A stretch of 64,000 bases of DNA. It comes from Massariosphaeria phaeospora. Lineage: Eukaryota; Ascomycota; Dothideomycetes; Pleosporales. The translations under genes were made by a program, and so were the position numbers. The DNA lies in the NCBI GenBank assembly GCA_011032825.1, contig JAADJZ010000009.1:372001-436000 (forward strand). The letters are read 5' to 3'. The notes beneath the pieces were generated by a model that saw nothing but the letters and a program-made list of their open reading frames with translations, ran no database searches and had not been told where the DNA came from. How positions within the stretch are numbered: the first letter of the stretch is position 1; the number at the start of each line of letters is the position of its first letter. Shown here in pieces: positions 45,662-56,260 of this stretch.

Positions 45662-47485
45662 GGAGAGAGTCGGGGTGAGTGAAGCTAGTCGAGGAGGAGC
45701 GCCTCCGACTCTGATCGGGGGTGAAGGCAGCGCAGGACAGCCAATGCAGCGGCGGGGGCTATGGCGGGAGCAGGAACAGAGAGGGCGCGCAGCCGGGAGA
45801 GGGCCGGCGATGTGGAAGGGCGCTGGGGGAGGTGGATTAGGGAGAAAGTTGTTAGAGGCTGTGCGTCGAAAGTCGAGCTGGCTTGGCGGCGGAGGCGCTA
45901 GCGATCTGCAGCTCCAGCTCAGCTTGAAACGTCGGGGCTGGCGAGGGCGAGCGCGACGGCCGGGCGAGGGTGGAGCGGGACGGAAGCCAAGGATGCGGCT
46001 GCTCGGGGGCACGGCTGGGTCGAGGGTCGAGGGTCGAGGGTCGAGGGTCCACGGGTGGTGTGTGAGTGTCGTGTGCGTGCGAGAGTGCAGGTGGAAGCTG
46101 GTGGTGCAGCGGGTGCAGGTGGTTTTTCAGACCTGCGCGCCCGGCGGTGAAAGCTACTTCGTGCCACCCGTGGGACTTGTCCTGGGACCAGCCAGATACG
46201 CACGCTCAATGCCCAGGCAGCGTAATCGAGCCCCGGTGCGAGTCAGCCTGGCCCACAGAGCGACAATACTTCATGCCACCCACCGCGGTGCAATCATCAT
46301 CAATGGCAATACAATAGGCCCCGCCAGCCTCCGTGACGCACGCCACCGCCCTGGCAGAATTCATTGCCGATATTATAGAAGACTGCGCGATCCTTTTGAC
46401 AGCATAGGAGGTTTTAGCAACAGCGAAAGAGTCTACTTCTGTCTTTACAAAGCCCTATTGTATATAGCATACTAGGTATTGTATAGGTATGGCTTGTGGG
46501 AGAGAGGATACCTAGGTAGGCTTACCTAGGTGCGCATCGATCGCAAATGAATTATGACAGGCACTGGAGCCTGTCCGCATCTGATAGCAAGCTGTACGAC
46601 TCTACCAGCTACCGTGGATGGTGCTCAACCATCAGCACGCCTACGACACAAGCCGAGGGCGATGGATGCTCCGTCCAGCACTGTTCTATTATTACCGCAT
46701 GGCTGCATGCTCTTTGCTCGGCGGGCATTAGGGGCCGTTGAGCGAGCATATGCAGGTCACCCCCAAACTAGCACAGGCACCTAGGCACTTGCACACAATC
46801 GAAGGCCCTGCCCACGCGCCATGGCTGTGACGGCGCCGCCCGACAGCCTGCTTGTCCGCGCAGGTGCCATTGCCCGGACTTGTGTACTAATAAATGGGAA
46901 GCGGAGTCAATATGCGCGCCCTGGAGTCGCGAAGGCTCCATGGAGTACCATATCAAACAATCGATCGTCTTCATCGGCACGCAGTCGACGCAAAAGGCAC
47001 CACAGCCGCACTCGTGAGTAGCATGTCGGGCCGGCGTGACCGCTGAGACAGCCCTCCCAGGTCGGAAACGTCTCATCATTGATCCAGATTGCAAGCTGCG
47101 AGTTCTGTGGGCAACCACTACCGCATGTACGCAGTATAAGCGGGACATCTGCGAGCCAATTGGCAGTATGGATAGAGCAGAAGAGGCGTGACTGCAGACG
47201 TGGTGTTGAGATTCAGGATTACCCTCCCTGCTGGCATTCGACGAACATCGCAAGTTTGCCTATGCCGTCTCAGACAGTTCCATCTGAGCAACGTTGAGAA
47301 CCTCCCGACCTCAGGTCCACTTGGAACCCTGCACGTGTCACGCATTTCACGTGACTGGCTGCAAGATAATACATTAGCCTAGTCTCCCGTCTTGGCGGTC
47401 AAAACATCACGATGCACCCATGCAGCGCTAATGGTGAACGTCTTCGCTCACCCACTGAACCCCTTTGGCTCTCGCACCGCGAGAG
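45662..47485. promoter_or_regulatory. 1.8-kb divergent promoter of PBP1 and BUD6
   Basis: GC-rich near PBP1, with the 7-bp repeat at 46017-46050. A palindromic TCACGTGA lies at 47347-47354, about 130 bp upstream of the BUD6 start. No gene recognised within it. Confidence 0.45.
46017..46050. repeat. 7-bp tandem repeat (GGGTCGA)
   Basis: Four to five head-to-tail copies of GGGTCGA, upstream of PBP1. Confidence 0.85.
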
Positions 47486-50400
47486 ATGCAGCAGACGGCG
47501 TACGGCCCCTCCACCGTGAGCAGACGACCGCCTTCGCGCGATTCCGAGGCCACGCTGTACCCCCCATCCCAGGCCTCCAGCATGACCTTAACCAGCGAAG
47601 AGCCTGGCACCCGGTCGTCGCAGGGCTCGGGGCGTTCAACCCACTCCAAACGCGCGCAGAATGTGAGTGCACCCCTTGTCGCCCCCATCACGGTGTTGCG
47701 GCTCTCTGCTCTCTTCACCCTCCGTCGTCCAGCTTGCTGATCACCTCACGCAATGCAGCCGCAACAGCAGCTCTCGCAGATTGAGAAAAGCGTCACCCAC
47801 CTGCTCGTCGCTACGAAACAGCTCCTGGAGACGCTCACTCTGTGGTCGCGAGGAACTGCCACTGAAAGCGAAGTCTCCGATGTCTACGTCCGCCTGGGAT
47901 ACGAGTTCAATATCGCCTCACGCGCCTTCAACGCCATCGGTGTGGATACACAAGACCTCGGAAACGTCCCGGAACTTCTACGTGGAATACTAGAAGAGAC
48001 GCTCAGCCAGGAAGCTTCGCAAGCCAGCCTAGACAACTTTCTTCCGCGAATCCGCGATATCATCATCAACCTCCTCCACGGACTGAAGAAAAAGCAGCAA
48101 CGCTTACGGCAGCGCACCGGGCGGGACGGCACCATCAACGACACTAGCCCGCGACAGGGCAGTATTGGCAGCGTCGGTGAAGTGGAAGAGCCTCAGCAGG
48201 CACGTGCAGCGAGCACCCGTTTGCCTACCCGACAGGAGAATGCAGAATTCACACCCGAGGGTGGTCCCGAACTTCCGCCGCGGTCGTCGTCAGTCCCAGG
48301 GAGAGCGTCCCCAACCAAGTACGATGCGCTTCCCTCGAACCCACGCGCCAACCGATTAACTGCGGCGAGCCAACTATCCACAGACTCGTCACTATCAAGT
48401 AATACAATGCAACAGATCCCCGTCATTGCTCCATATCCGCCAGACGACCCCATGCCTCAGCCGTCGGAGCCTCAAAGATCTGGCTACCCCCACGACTTCC
48501 CGCCGCCACCACCACCGCCGAAACAGCAAGATGCTCTGGCAGCTCTACAACGTGGTGGGGAGCTGGAGAGGAGAGCGTCGCGTCGTTTTAGTGCCTACCA
48601 GCTGCAGAAGCACCTTGGCGCGCAGAGCATCCCTCTTCCGCCCGTTCAGAACTCGCCTATACCGAACCGAGGGAGGGACGTCCGCGAGTCAATGAATGCT
48701 GTCCGCACTAGAGGCTCATTCCTTCACGGCCGCCAGCGGTCACAACAAAGACCTGCTGTTGAAACTACGTTTGACAAAACCAATGATATTTCAAGACGTA
48801 TTTCTGAAGAAACTGACGAAAGCTCTGTCCCGAGCATCAAGCCACCAGAAGAGCCGGAGCCAGAGGATAGCCCCATGCAGAAGACTCCAGACGATAAACT
48901 CGCTGCTCCCCGCTTCTCGCAAGCCGAAGGGCCTGTCCTTGGAGCCACCCTTAGCGGGCCGTTGATCGAGCCGATCGAGCTTCCTGTAGAGTCGCCCTTG
49001 AGGGATCAACCAAAGCCCACTAGTGTGCCCACGAGGCATGGATCCAGGAGGATGAAGACTCCTTCACCACAGCCAGAGCAATTTGTGCCCGAACAGTCAC
49101 CCCAGCCGGGCAAAGAGCTCACGTTGTTCTTGCAATACAAGAGCAAAATAAAGAAGTACGTCTTTCTGGATGGATCTGATCTTTCTGCAGGACGGCTGCA
49201 GCTTGCTTTCATTGAGAGATTTGCTTGGGATACCCATCGGAATGGCGAGCTCCCAGAGATTCACATTCAGGACCCTGTCTCGGGAGTGCGTTACGAGCTA
49301 GAGGACATGAACGATATCAAGGACCGATCCGTTCTAGTGCTCAATATTGAGCAGCTTGACGAAGTCAAACATCATATTGACGAGAAGTTTGGAGGGTTGA
49401 GCCGCCTGGTCGAAGGCATCAAAACTGTTATTGAAGACCAGCAGTCAGCTATACAGCGCGTTGCTGAACGCCAACAACAAGCAGCGAAGGAGATTGCTGG
49501 TATCGCGGCAGCACCCACGATCTCGTCTGCACGCGTTTCCGCCGTTTTCAACCCACGGTCGCCCATGCTTACAGGCGGTCCGCCTGAAGTGTCTGTATCT
49601 TCAGCAGCGCAGCTCAGTGAGGTACAGGCCCTCCGTCGTGACCTGGCTGTTGTTCGCCAGACTTATTCATCGTTTGTCTCTGACATTGAAGGGACCATGT
49701 CCACAATCCGCACGAAGGCTTCAGCTATCAAATCCACGGCAGTCAAAGCCGCATTACCTACGCTCGATGGAAATAGTGGCCGTGCGTATGTGGACGACGG
49801 TAAGAAGAAACTACAAGACGACTCTGAAAAGATCGTCAGTCGCGTCGACGACTTGCAAGACCTTGTCGAAGACCTCCGCAAAGATGTGGTCTTGCGTGGT
49901 GTCCGTCCAATACCACGTCAACTCGAGACTACGGCCAAGGATCTTTCTACTGCCACCGCTGAACTCAAACGATTGCAAGACTACTTGGCTAAAGAGAAGC
50001 CGCTATGGACCAAGATCTGGGAGCAAGAACTACAGACAGTATGCGAGGAAAGGGATCTGCTTACTATGCAGGAGGAGTTGGCAGCTGATCTACAAGATGA
50101 TCTTGAGAAAGCAGCGGAGACATTAGACTTAGTGGAACAGGCCACCAAGCAACAGAATCTTGGAACCGAGAAAGAGCAAGCGAAAGGCATGCGTTCCGCG
50201 AGCGGGCGCAATTTAGTCAATGTGGCAGCATATGATAAAGTCATTGATCCTCGACAAGTTCGGGACGGCCTGCTAGGAGAAGTCCGCGCCCTGCAACCAA
50301 ATCACGAAGGCAGGTTGGAAGCTATTGAACGCGCAGAAAAAGCCAGACAGCGAGAACTCGAGGGTCGCCGCGACGGCGAGTTCAAAAAGGAGCTCGGTGC

Positions 50401-50686
50401 ATTCGTAGAAGAAGGCAAGCTCAAAAAGAGCGGAGGTGTCGACGAGGTTGAGCGTCTGCGGAAGACCAAAGACGAGCGAGCCCGCAAAGAAAACTTTGAA
50501 TTAATAGCTGCGCGAGACAAGGCTAGGATGGAAAAACGTGCTGCTGCTGCCGCTGCTGCTGCCGCTGCTACTGAAAACGGCACTGAAGAAAATAACGATT
50601 CGGGTCCAACTGAAGACACGCCGAGCCAGGGGGAGGCAAAGGAGGAACGGGCGCGGACACCTGAAGGTGGTTCCAACCCCGCATAA
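47486..50686 (+). CDS. BUD6: Actin-interacting polarity protein Bud6/Aip3
   Basis: CDS is join(47486..47662, 47759..50686), 1034 aa. Bud6 is a polarisome protein that helps formins nucleate actin cables at hyphal tips and septa. The first exon is a Ser/Thr-rich start, MQQTAYGPSTVSRRPPSRDS. It joins by a phase-0 GT-AG intron to LSQIEKSVTHLLVATKQLLETLTLWS, the conserved N-terminal block of fungal Bud6. The middle (about residues 170-480) is disordered and Pro/Ser-rich, including PPPPPPK. The AIP3 core begins near residue 490 with LTLFLQYKSKIKKYVFLDG and is mostly coiled coil through EKIVSRVDDLQDLVEDLRKDV and beyond, ending in an Ala-rich, charged helix. Starting at the ATG at 47753 would lose the first exon. 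Confidence 0.93.
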
Positions 50687-50740
50687 TCCTGCGCTATCTT
50701 TAATCACCCCTCTTGGTTTGTGCTGATCTTAGTTGTAGAC

Positions 50741-51238
50741 ATGCCGGAGCTCAAATACACGGTCCGTCCTTGGGTAAGGACTGGCCTATCCCTTACCATG
50801 CCTGTCCTAGGTTCGTCTGGGCTGCTTTCGACGCCAATATCGACCGACGCGACCGCGGTCACAAGATCTTCAACTATCCGCCTAGTGGGGACCACACCTG
50901 CTACCGAGTCCCTCCGATCGATGCAAACCCCAAACCATAGCTCAAGCACGCTTGCGCGCGACACACCAACGCCGAAGGCGGCCAGCCGATTCAATCACCC
51001 TTCTCCAACACTCGATCCCCCAGAACAACCCCGCGCAGCAAAGTTGAACACCCTCAGCATGCGCGACAAGCCGAGTCCCAAGACTCCGCCAAATGCTCGG
51101 CCACGAGGCAAAACTGTGCCTTTGGCGGGCTCCAAAACTCACACGCCTGAGCGCGACACGGACAGTGTGTTGAGCTTCACCCCCAGTACAAGCTCAAAGC
51201 ACATTGCAAATTGGTTCTCCGGACTGCTGGGCCGCTGA
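50741..51238 (+). CDS. Small Ser/Pro/Thr-rich protein of unknown function
   Basis: Open frame of 165 aa from the first ATG (MPELKYTVRPW). I do not recognise it. It is low in complexity, with several Ser-Pro and Thr-Pro sites (TPTPK, SPKTPP), suggesting a disordered kinase target. It ends in a more ordered segment, SSKHIANWFSGLLGR, that looks like a short conserved C-terminal motif. The ATG is only 54 bp after the BUD6 stop codon, so the true start may lie elsewhere, or the transcript may begin inside BUD6. No splice pair giving a better start was found. Confidence 0.5.
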   Translation: MPELKYTVRPWVRTGLSLTMPVLGSSGLLSTPISTDATAVTRSSTIRLVGTTPATESLRSMQTPNHSSSTLARDTPTPKAASRFNHPSPTLDPPEQPRAAKLNTLSMRDKPSPKTPPNARPRGKTVPLAGSKTHTPERDTDSVLSFTPSTSSKHIANWFSGLLGR

Positions 51239-52317
51239 CCACGTCGGCACAGCGCAGCAACTAGAAACATGATGAGAAGAGATGTACCGTCTCACCTCTT
51301 TCCCATGGTTCGATTCAGTGTATCTGTATCTTTGCATCACCTTTTCTTTTCCTTTTCTTCCTTGTATGGGGCGAGTAGTATCTATGTATATGTTCGACCT
51401 TTCCTATACTTTTGTGTCACTAACTCTCTTCTTCGGTGTTTCCATACTTATCCATAGCATCTTAATATCCGTGTCTAGTTGTTTTGCCGTCTTGCTCATT
51501 GAGGCGCAAAGGGCTCTTGTTGTGCAGCGTTTTCGCATGGCGTTCTGGGAGAGTGGGCGCGGCTGCATTGATTACCCTCTCTCTATCTATCTATTCTGTG
51601 GGCGGCGGGTGCCCGGGTGAAGAGGTCCCGCTGGTTTGGGTTGGTTCTGAGGGGCTGTGAGTAGTAGGTTTTTGTTGTGCTGTGAGGACTGTTGGAGCGG
51701 GCTGGCTGGCGGGGAAAGCGACTGATGCAGCTTCTTCTCCGGTCGGTAACAGTCGTAGTCTACATATATTGTGTGTGCATATTCTAATTAATTCGAACTC
51801 TGCTCTCTATGCTCTCGTGGTTGAATGAGTACGAGGCTCTCTCTCTACCTGCCTAGCGAGGCGGATAGAATATCGCTACGCTTTTCTAACGCAGAGGTTT
51901 CTCCGCCAGAGACAGCTCCAGGCTACCTACCTAACGTCTTGCACGCACGTGTAGAAAAAGAAGATGCACAGGTCTAACATTTGAGAGTTTCCATTAACCG
52001 ACAGTCAGGTAGGCATGGTATGCTGGGTACCAGAACCTTTGAAACAGTGTGTGATTCGCGCCCTGCAACAATCGCAGCATTACTCGTACCACGAGAAAAA
52101 CACAACACGCCCAAGCTTGATTCCATCCCATAAGCGTGAATGCATGTATTCTAAGGCTCTTGGTGCATTTTTCCCATTACTAGTACCGTTACGCCGCCCG
52201 CCGGATTTGTGCCCACAGGAACGCCTCCGCTAATGCATTTGATGCTTCAATAGGAGAAGCAGAAATGGTATAAGCTCTCTCGCTGCATGGTTAGTGGACA
52301 AGATGGTTTTGGTTGTT
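51239..52317. other. Convergent spacer before LST8
   Basis: T-rich 3' region of the preceding gene, then unremarkable DNA to the LST8 3' end. An alternative last LST8 exon could lie at about 52232-52275. Confidence 0.4.
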
Positions 52318-53489
52318 CTAGTTACCGACGGCAGTGTCGTTCAGCGCGACGCAGACGGCGCCCCGGTGATGGCCGTTGTACTGGCGGATGATGGACTGGC
52401 TGTTCAGCTCCCAGAGACGAGCGTAGTGGTCGGAGCAGGCTGTCACGAGGTACGCTGAATCGGCGCTGAAGGCGCAGTCCCAGACCCAGCGCTGGTGGCC
52501 GTGCAGGGTCGTCTCGAGGGGGAAGGCGTTGGGGTCTCGCTCGGCGACGCCGGGGAGGCCGTCGTTCGCGGTGATGTTGTGCGGCTGCGACGTGTCGATG
52601 GACCAGATGCGCGCGGTGTGGTCGGCGGAGCACGTGGCAAGGTGGCGGACGTCAGGCGAGAGCAGGACGCGGGTAATATATGTCTGGTGAGCGAGGAACT
52701 TGCACACGGGGACGAGGGAAGTAGATTCTCCGCGCTGAATCATCCGCCAGACGTAGACGTTGCCCTGTTGTTACGCGGGTTGGGTTAGCAAGGCGGTGGT
52801 CAATTCATCCAGCTGTAAAGACCTACTGCGTTGTTTCCGGCGCAGAGCATGGAACCATCGCTCGCAACCGTCACGCTAGCCACCGATACGTCGTCCTCAG
52901 GAATGAGCTGATGCGAGCACTTGTTCTCTCCCAGGTCCCAAATGCGCACATTGCCTCCGCGGTCGCAGCTAATCAGCTCGCCCTGATTGGGGTGGATTAC
53001 CACGTCGTTCACGGGGACTCCATGCGTGTAGTTCCGCTGTACACTTCCCGTTCTCGTGTCCCAGATCTTAACCGTACCGTCTTCAGAACTCGTCACCATC
53101 CACTTGCCTTCGCAATGGAACGCGACGCCCGTGATATTAGACGTATGGCCTTCGAAGGTCAAGACGGCATTAGGATTGGTTGACTTGATATCGTACAGCT
53201 TGACCGTGTGGTGGCCGGCTGCAGCGAGGTAGCGCTTATCAGGGGAGATACAGAGCCTGTTGACCTGCGAGTCGGGATGCGGGATGGTGCGAGAGCAGAT
53301 ACCGGAGAGGGCTTCCCAGAAGCTTCAGGGAGTGTTAGCATTCTCGCAGAAGCAGCGACGGCGGGGCGGCATAAGAGCAAGGTGCGCGAACCGGATCGTA
53401 TGGTCGTAACCAGCTAGACACGACTAGTTAGCTATGGGCGCGCTGTGTGTGGGCAGGAGCTACCGACCGGTGCACAGAATAACAGACAT
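52318..53489 (-). CDS. LST8: TOR complex WD40 subunit Lst8
   Basis: CDS is complement(join(52318..52764, 52827..53322, 53392..53413, 53468..53489)), 328 aa. Lst8 is a seven-bladed WD40 propeller that binds the TOR kinase domain in TORC1 and TORC2. Repeats are clear: TAGYDHTIRFWEALSG, HTSNITGVAFHCEGKWMVTSSEDGTVKIWD, LISCDRGGNVRIWD, HLATCSADHTARIWS, HQRWVWDCAFSADSAYLVTACSDHYARLWE. The first two exons are microexons of 22 nt each; they were found because they rebuild MSVILCTAGYDHTIRFW, the start of all Lst8 proteins. The C-terminus as drawn reads ALNDTAVGN. A GTAACT donor there could instead splice to one more exon ending at about 52232. It shares a divergent promoter with the FMN dehydrogenase gene. 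Confidence 0.95.
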
Positions 53490-54275
53490 GATGCGGCGAC
53501 GACGTGCTCCGTTTCGCGGCGGATGTGGCAGTTCTGCGAGGGCACGCTCGTGTCACTCGGCGGGGTTGATTGCTGTCTGGCTGCCCGACAGTGCGAAGAC
53601 GGGGCAGGCGTTGCGAGAGGGCGAGCGGGGTGGAGGTTGCGATGCGAGATGCGACGAGGTTGCAGACGGTGAGCTGGGGAGGCCATAGCTTCCGCTTTCC
53701 GCTGATTGGCTAGGGCTGCCATCACAGGGCCCATGTGCCTGGAGCTGGCCCCGCGGCGGTCAGCAAAACGGGAACGCGTCAAGCGGTGCACACAAACGAG
53801 TATACAAAGGATACGCCTCAGCTCGCTATTGCCTTTCTTGTAGACCGACAGCCACCCAGAACAGCCTCACAGGCCAAGGGCCAAGACGAAGCCGAGACAC
53901 AAGCTTCGGCTGGCCCCGCCATGTCCATGTCATCCATCCCACCCGCTCGGGCGCACAGGCCATCGTCCCCTTGCGGTAAAGCATCACATCGACATCATTT
54001 TCCGTGGCCGATTGGGCCGAAGACGTCGTCAACTGGTATGACTGACCTCATACATCTGGCGGGAATAACTTCCGCGCAACATCCGGCAATTGAACCTAAC
54101 TTTCGTCATTGCTGTTGGCTTTTGTGCCGCTGGACATGTATTTATATAGGCAGTTAGCAGAGCATATCTAGAGCAGAACGCCCACCACTTCCATACCCAT
54201 TGCTCTCCTTCTCTTCCTCTTCACTCTCTCAACCCCTCGCTACCCCTCTCTACCCATCAGTAAATACTTTTCTCC
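53490..54275. promoter_or_regulatory. Divergent promoter, LST8 and FMN dehydrogenase
   Basis: 786 bp between divergent starts. The stretch before 54276 is C/T-rich, typical of a start-site region. No specific operator was recognised. Confidence 0.4.
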
Positions 54276-55699
54276 ATGGAGGCCGACAACCCCAACCGCA
54301 CCCTGCGCACCACCCCCCAATTCGCCCTCTACCAGCGAGAGAACTTCTGGAAGAGCAACAACGGCGAAGTCCCCCCCTTCAACACCGAACCCGCCGCCCT
54401 CGAAGACCTCGCCCGCACCAAGCTCACGCAGAATGGCTGGTACTACGCGTCCAGCAACGCCGGCCAGTCGCGCACGCACACGGTGAACCGGCAGGCCTTC
54501 TATAGACATCGTATCATCCCGAGGATACTGGTGGATAGTACGTTTGCCGCTCTTGTTTTCTCTGCTGTGGTTCCTGGTTGAAAGTAAATGGGAGCTTTAA
54601 GAGACGGGCTGATGTGTGGACTAGCAAACCAGCGCGACACGGCGACTGAGATATTCGGTCACAAAGTCGCCGCGCCCATTGGCTTCGCTCCCGTCGGTAT
54701 CAACAAGATCTACCACCCCCTAGGCGAACTCCCCGTCGCCACCATCGCCGGCGAACTCAATCTCCCTTACTGCCTCTCGACCGCAGGCTCTCATCCCGTC
54801 GAAGACGTCGGCGCTGCAAACGACGCCGGCGCCCAACGCTCCAACGTCGATGCGTGTCGGTTCTTCCAACTGTACATGCCGCACGACGACGAGCTAACCC
54901 GCAGCATCTTGGAGAGAGCGGTGAAAAGCGGGTTCACAGCGTGCATACTCACGGTAGATACCTGGCAGCTGGGCTGGCGCCACGACGACATCAACACGTC
55001 CAACTACGCCTTCTACCACGGCACCGGTGCGGATCTCGGGCTGTCGGACCCGGTGTTCCAGAAGCGGCTGAGGGAGAAGGGCATCGATGCGAAGACGCAG
55101 CCTAATGAGGCAGGCGCGCTATGGATCGACAACGTGTGGCATGGTCGCGCGCATACGTGGGAGAAGGTCAAGTGGGTCATGGAGCTGTGGCGGGAACTTA
55201 GCGGTGGGAAACCCTTCTGCTTGAAGGGGATTCAGGCGGTTGGAGATGCGGAGAAGGCAGTTGAGATGGGTGTTGATGGGATTGTGGTGAGCAATCATGC
55301 GGGGAGGCAGGTGGATGGCGCTGTGGCGTCTCTTGATGCGCTTGAGCAGATTGTGGATGGTAAGTCCATTCGTATCCAGGCTATTTCAAATACTAACTAC
55401 AAGTTTTAGCCGTAGGTGACAAAACCTACATCATGTTCGACTCGGGCGTACGAAGTGCGTCGGATGTTTTCAAGGCGCTGGCACTGGGCGCAAAATTCGT
55501 CTTCGTTGGTCGACTATGGATCTGGGGACTCGCCATCATGGGCGAGCCTGGAGTGCGCCATGTTCTAAAGAGTCTACTGGCCGAATTCGATATTCTGTTG
55601 AATGTCGCCGGGTTTCGAAATGTCGCCGAGATTACCAGGTCAGCATTGGAAAGTGGACCTAAAGACTACCCTTTGCTGCATGTAACCTCAAAGTTATGA
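54276..55699 (+). CDS. FMN-dependent 2-hydroxyacid dehydrogenase, lactate-oxidase-like
   Basis: CDS is join(54276..54537, 54625..55359, 55410..55699), 428 aa. This TIM-barrel family oxidises L-2-hydroxyacids such as lactate or glycolate. Visible hallmarks are PIGFAPVGINK, LSTAGSHPVEDV, RFFQLYMPHDDELT, LTVDTWQLGWRHDDI and CLKGIQAVGDAEKA. The catalytic block is SNHAGRQVDGAVASLDAL, with active-site His312 and Arg315. The FMN phosphate site is MFDSGVRSASDVFKALALGAKFVFVGR. There is no cytochrome b2 heme domain and no clear mitochondrial signal, so it resembles lactate monooxygenase-type enzymes more than flavocytochrome b2. The C-terminus TSKL ends in SKL, a canonical peroxisomal PTS1. Introns are GT-AG, phase 1. 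Confidence 0.93.
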
Positions 55700-56260
55700 A
55701 CGGCTGGAGAAACAAGTCTGAGTGTCGTGCCTGTAGAAATAGACACAAATTTGCGTCTGGGGAGTCAGCTAGTGAGACATATATTGGAACGCTCTGCACG
55801 TAATATGCAATGACAAACCCGCCATCAACACAGGCGAGAAACGATAGGTGAACCAATTGTCATGAAACCAAAGTGAACCCTATAAGTCGCCTGAAAGCCA
55901 ACCCACAGGACGGACACCCCACGAGCTCTATTTGATCTGAAATTTGCAGCGCTATAGACACCCGTGTCGAAAGAAGTAGGAAACAATAAGGGAAAGGAAG
56001 AACTGGGAACGGCGGCAGTAGACGACGCCAGGTATCATTTCGTAATTGCCCTTCATTGAGTGATTCCGATCCAGCTCAGGGAGACATATCGTCGTGACCC
56101 ATCATTGACTGCATGCAGTTCGTGATCATGGCTTGCGAACAAAGCCTTCGATTCTAACATTGAACGTCATCCGTATCCTGACCGAGCTGAGACAAAGCAT
56201 CTCTCTTAACGTGCGAGTACAACCAAGGAACATTAGCTTGGGACAAGTGAGGGAAGAGTA
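55700..56260. other. Convergent spacer, FMN enzyme and PP2C
   Basis: 561 bp between two 3' ends; nothing recognised. Confidence 0.4.

Noticed and set aside
45479..46012. Longer N-terminal extension of PBP1
   Set aside because: The upstream frame has no ATG and is low-complexity; the ATG at 45661 gives a normal start.
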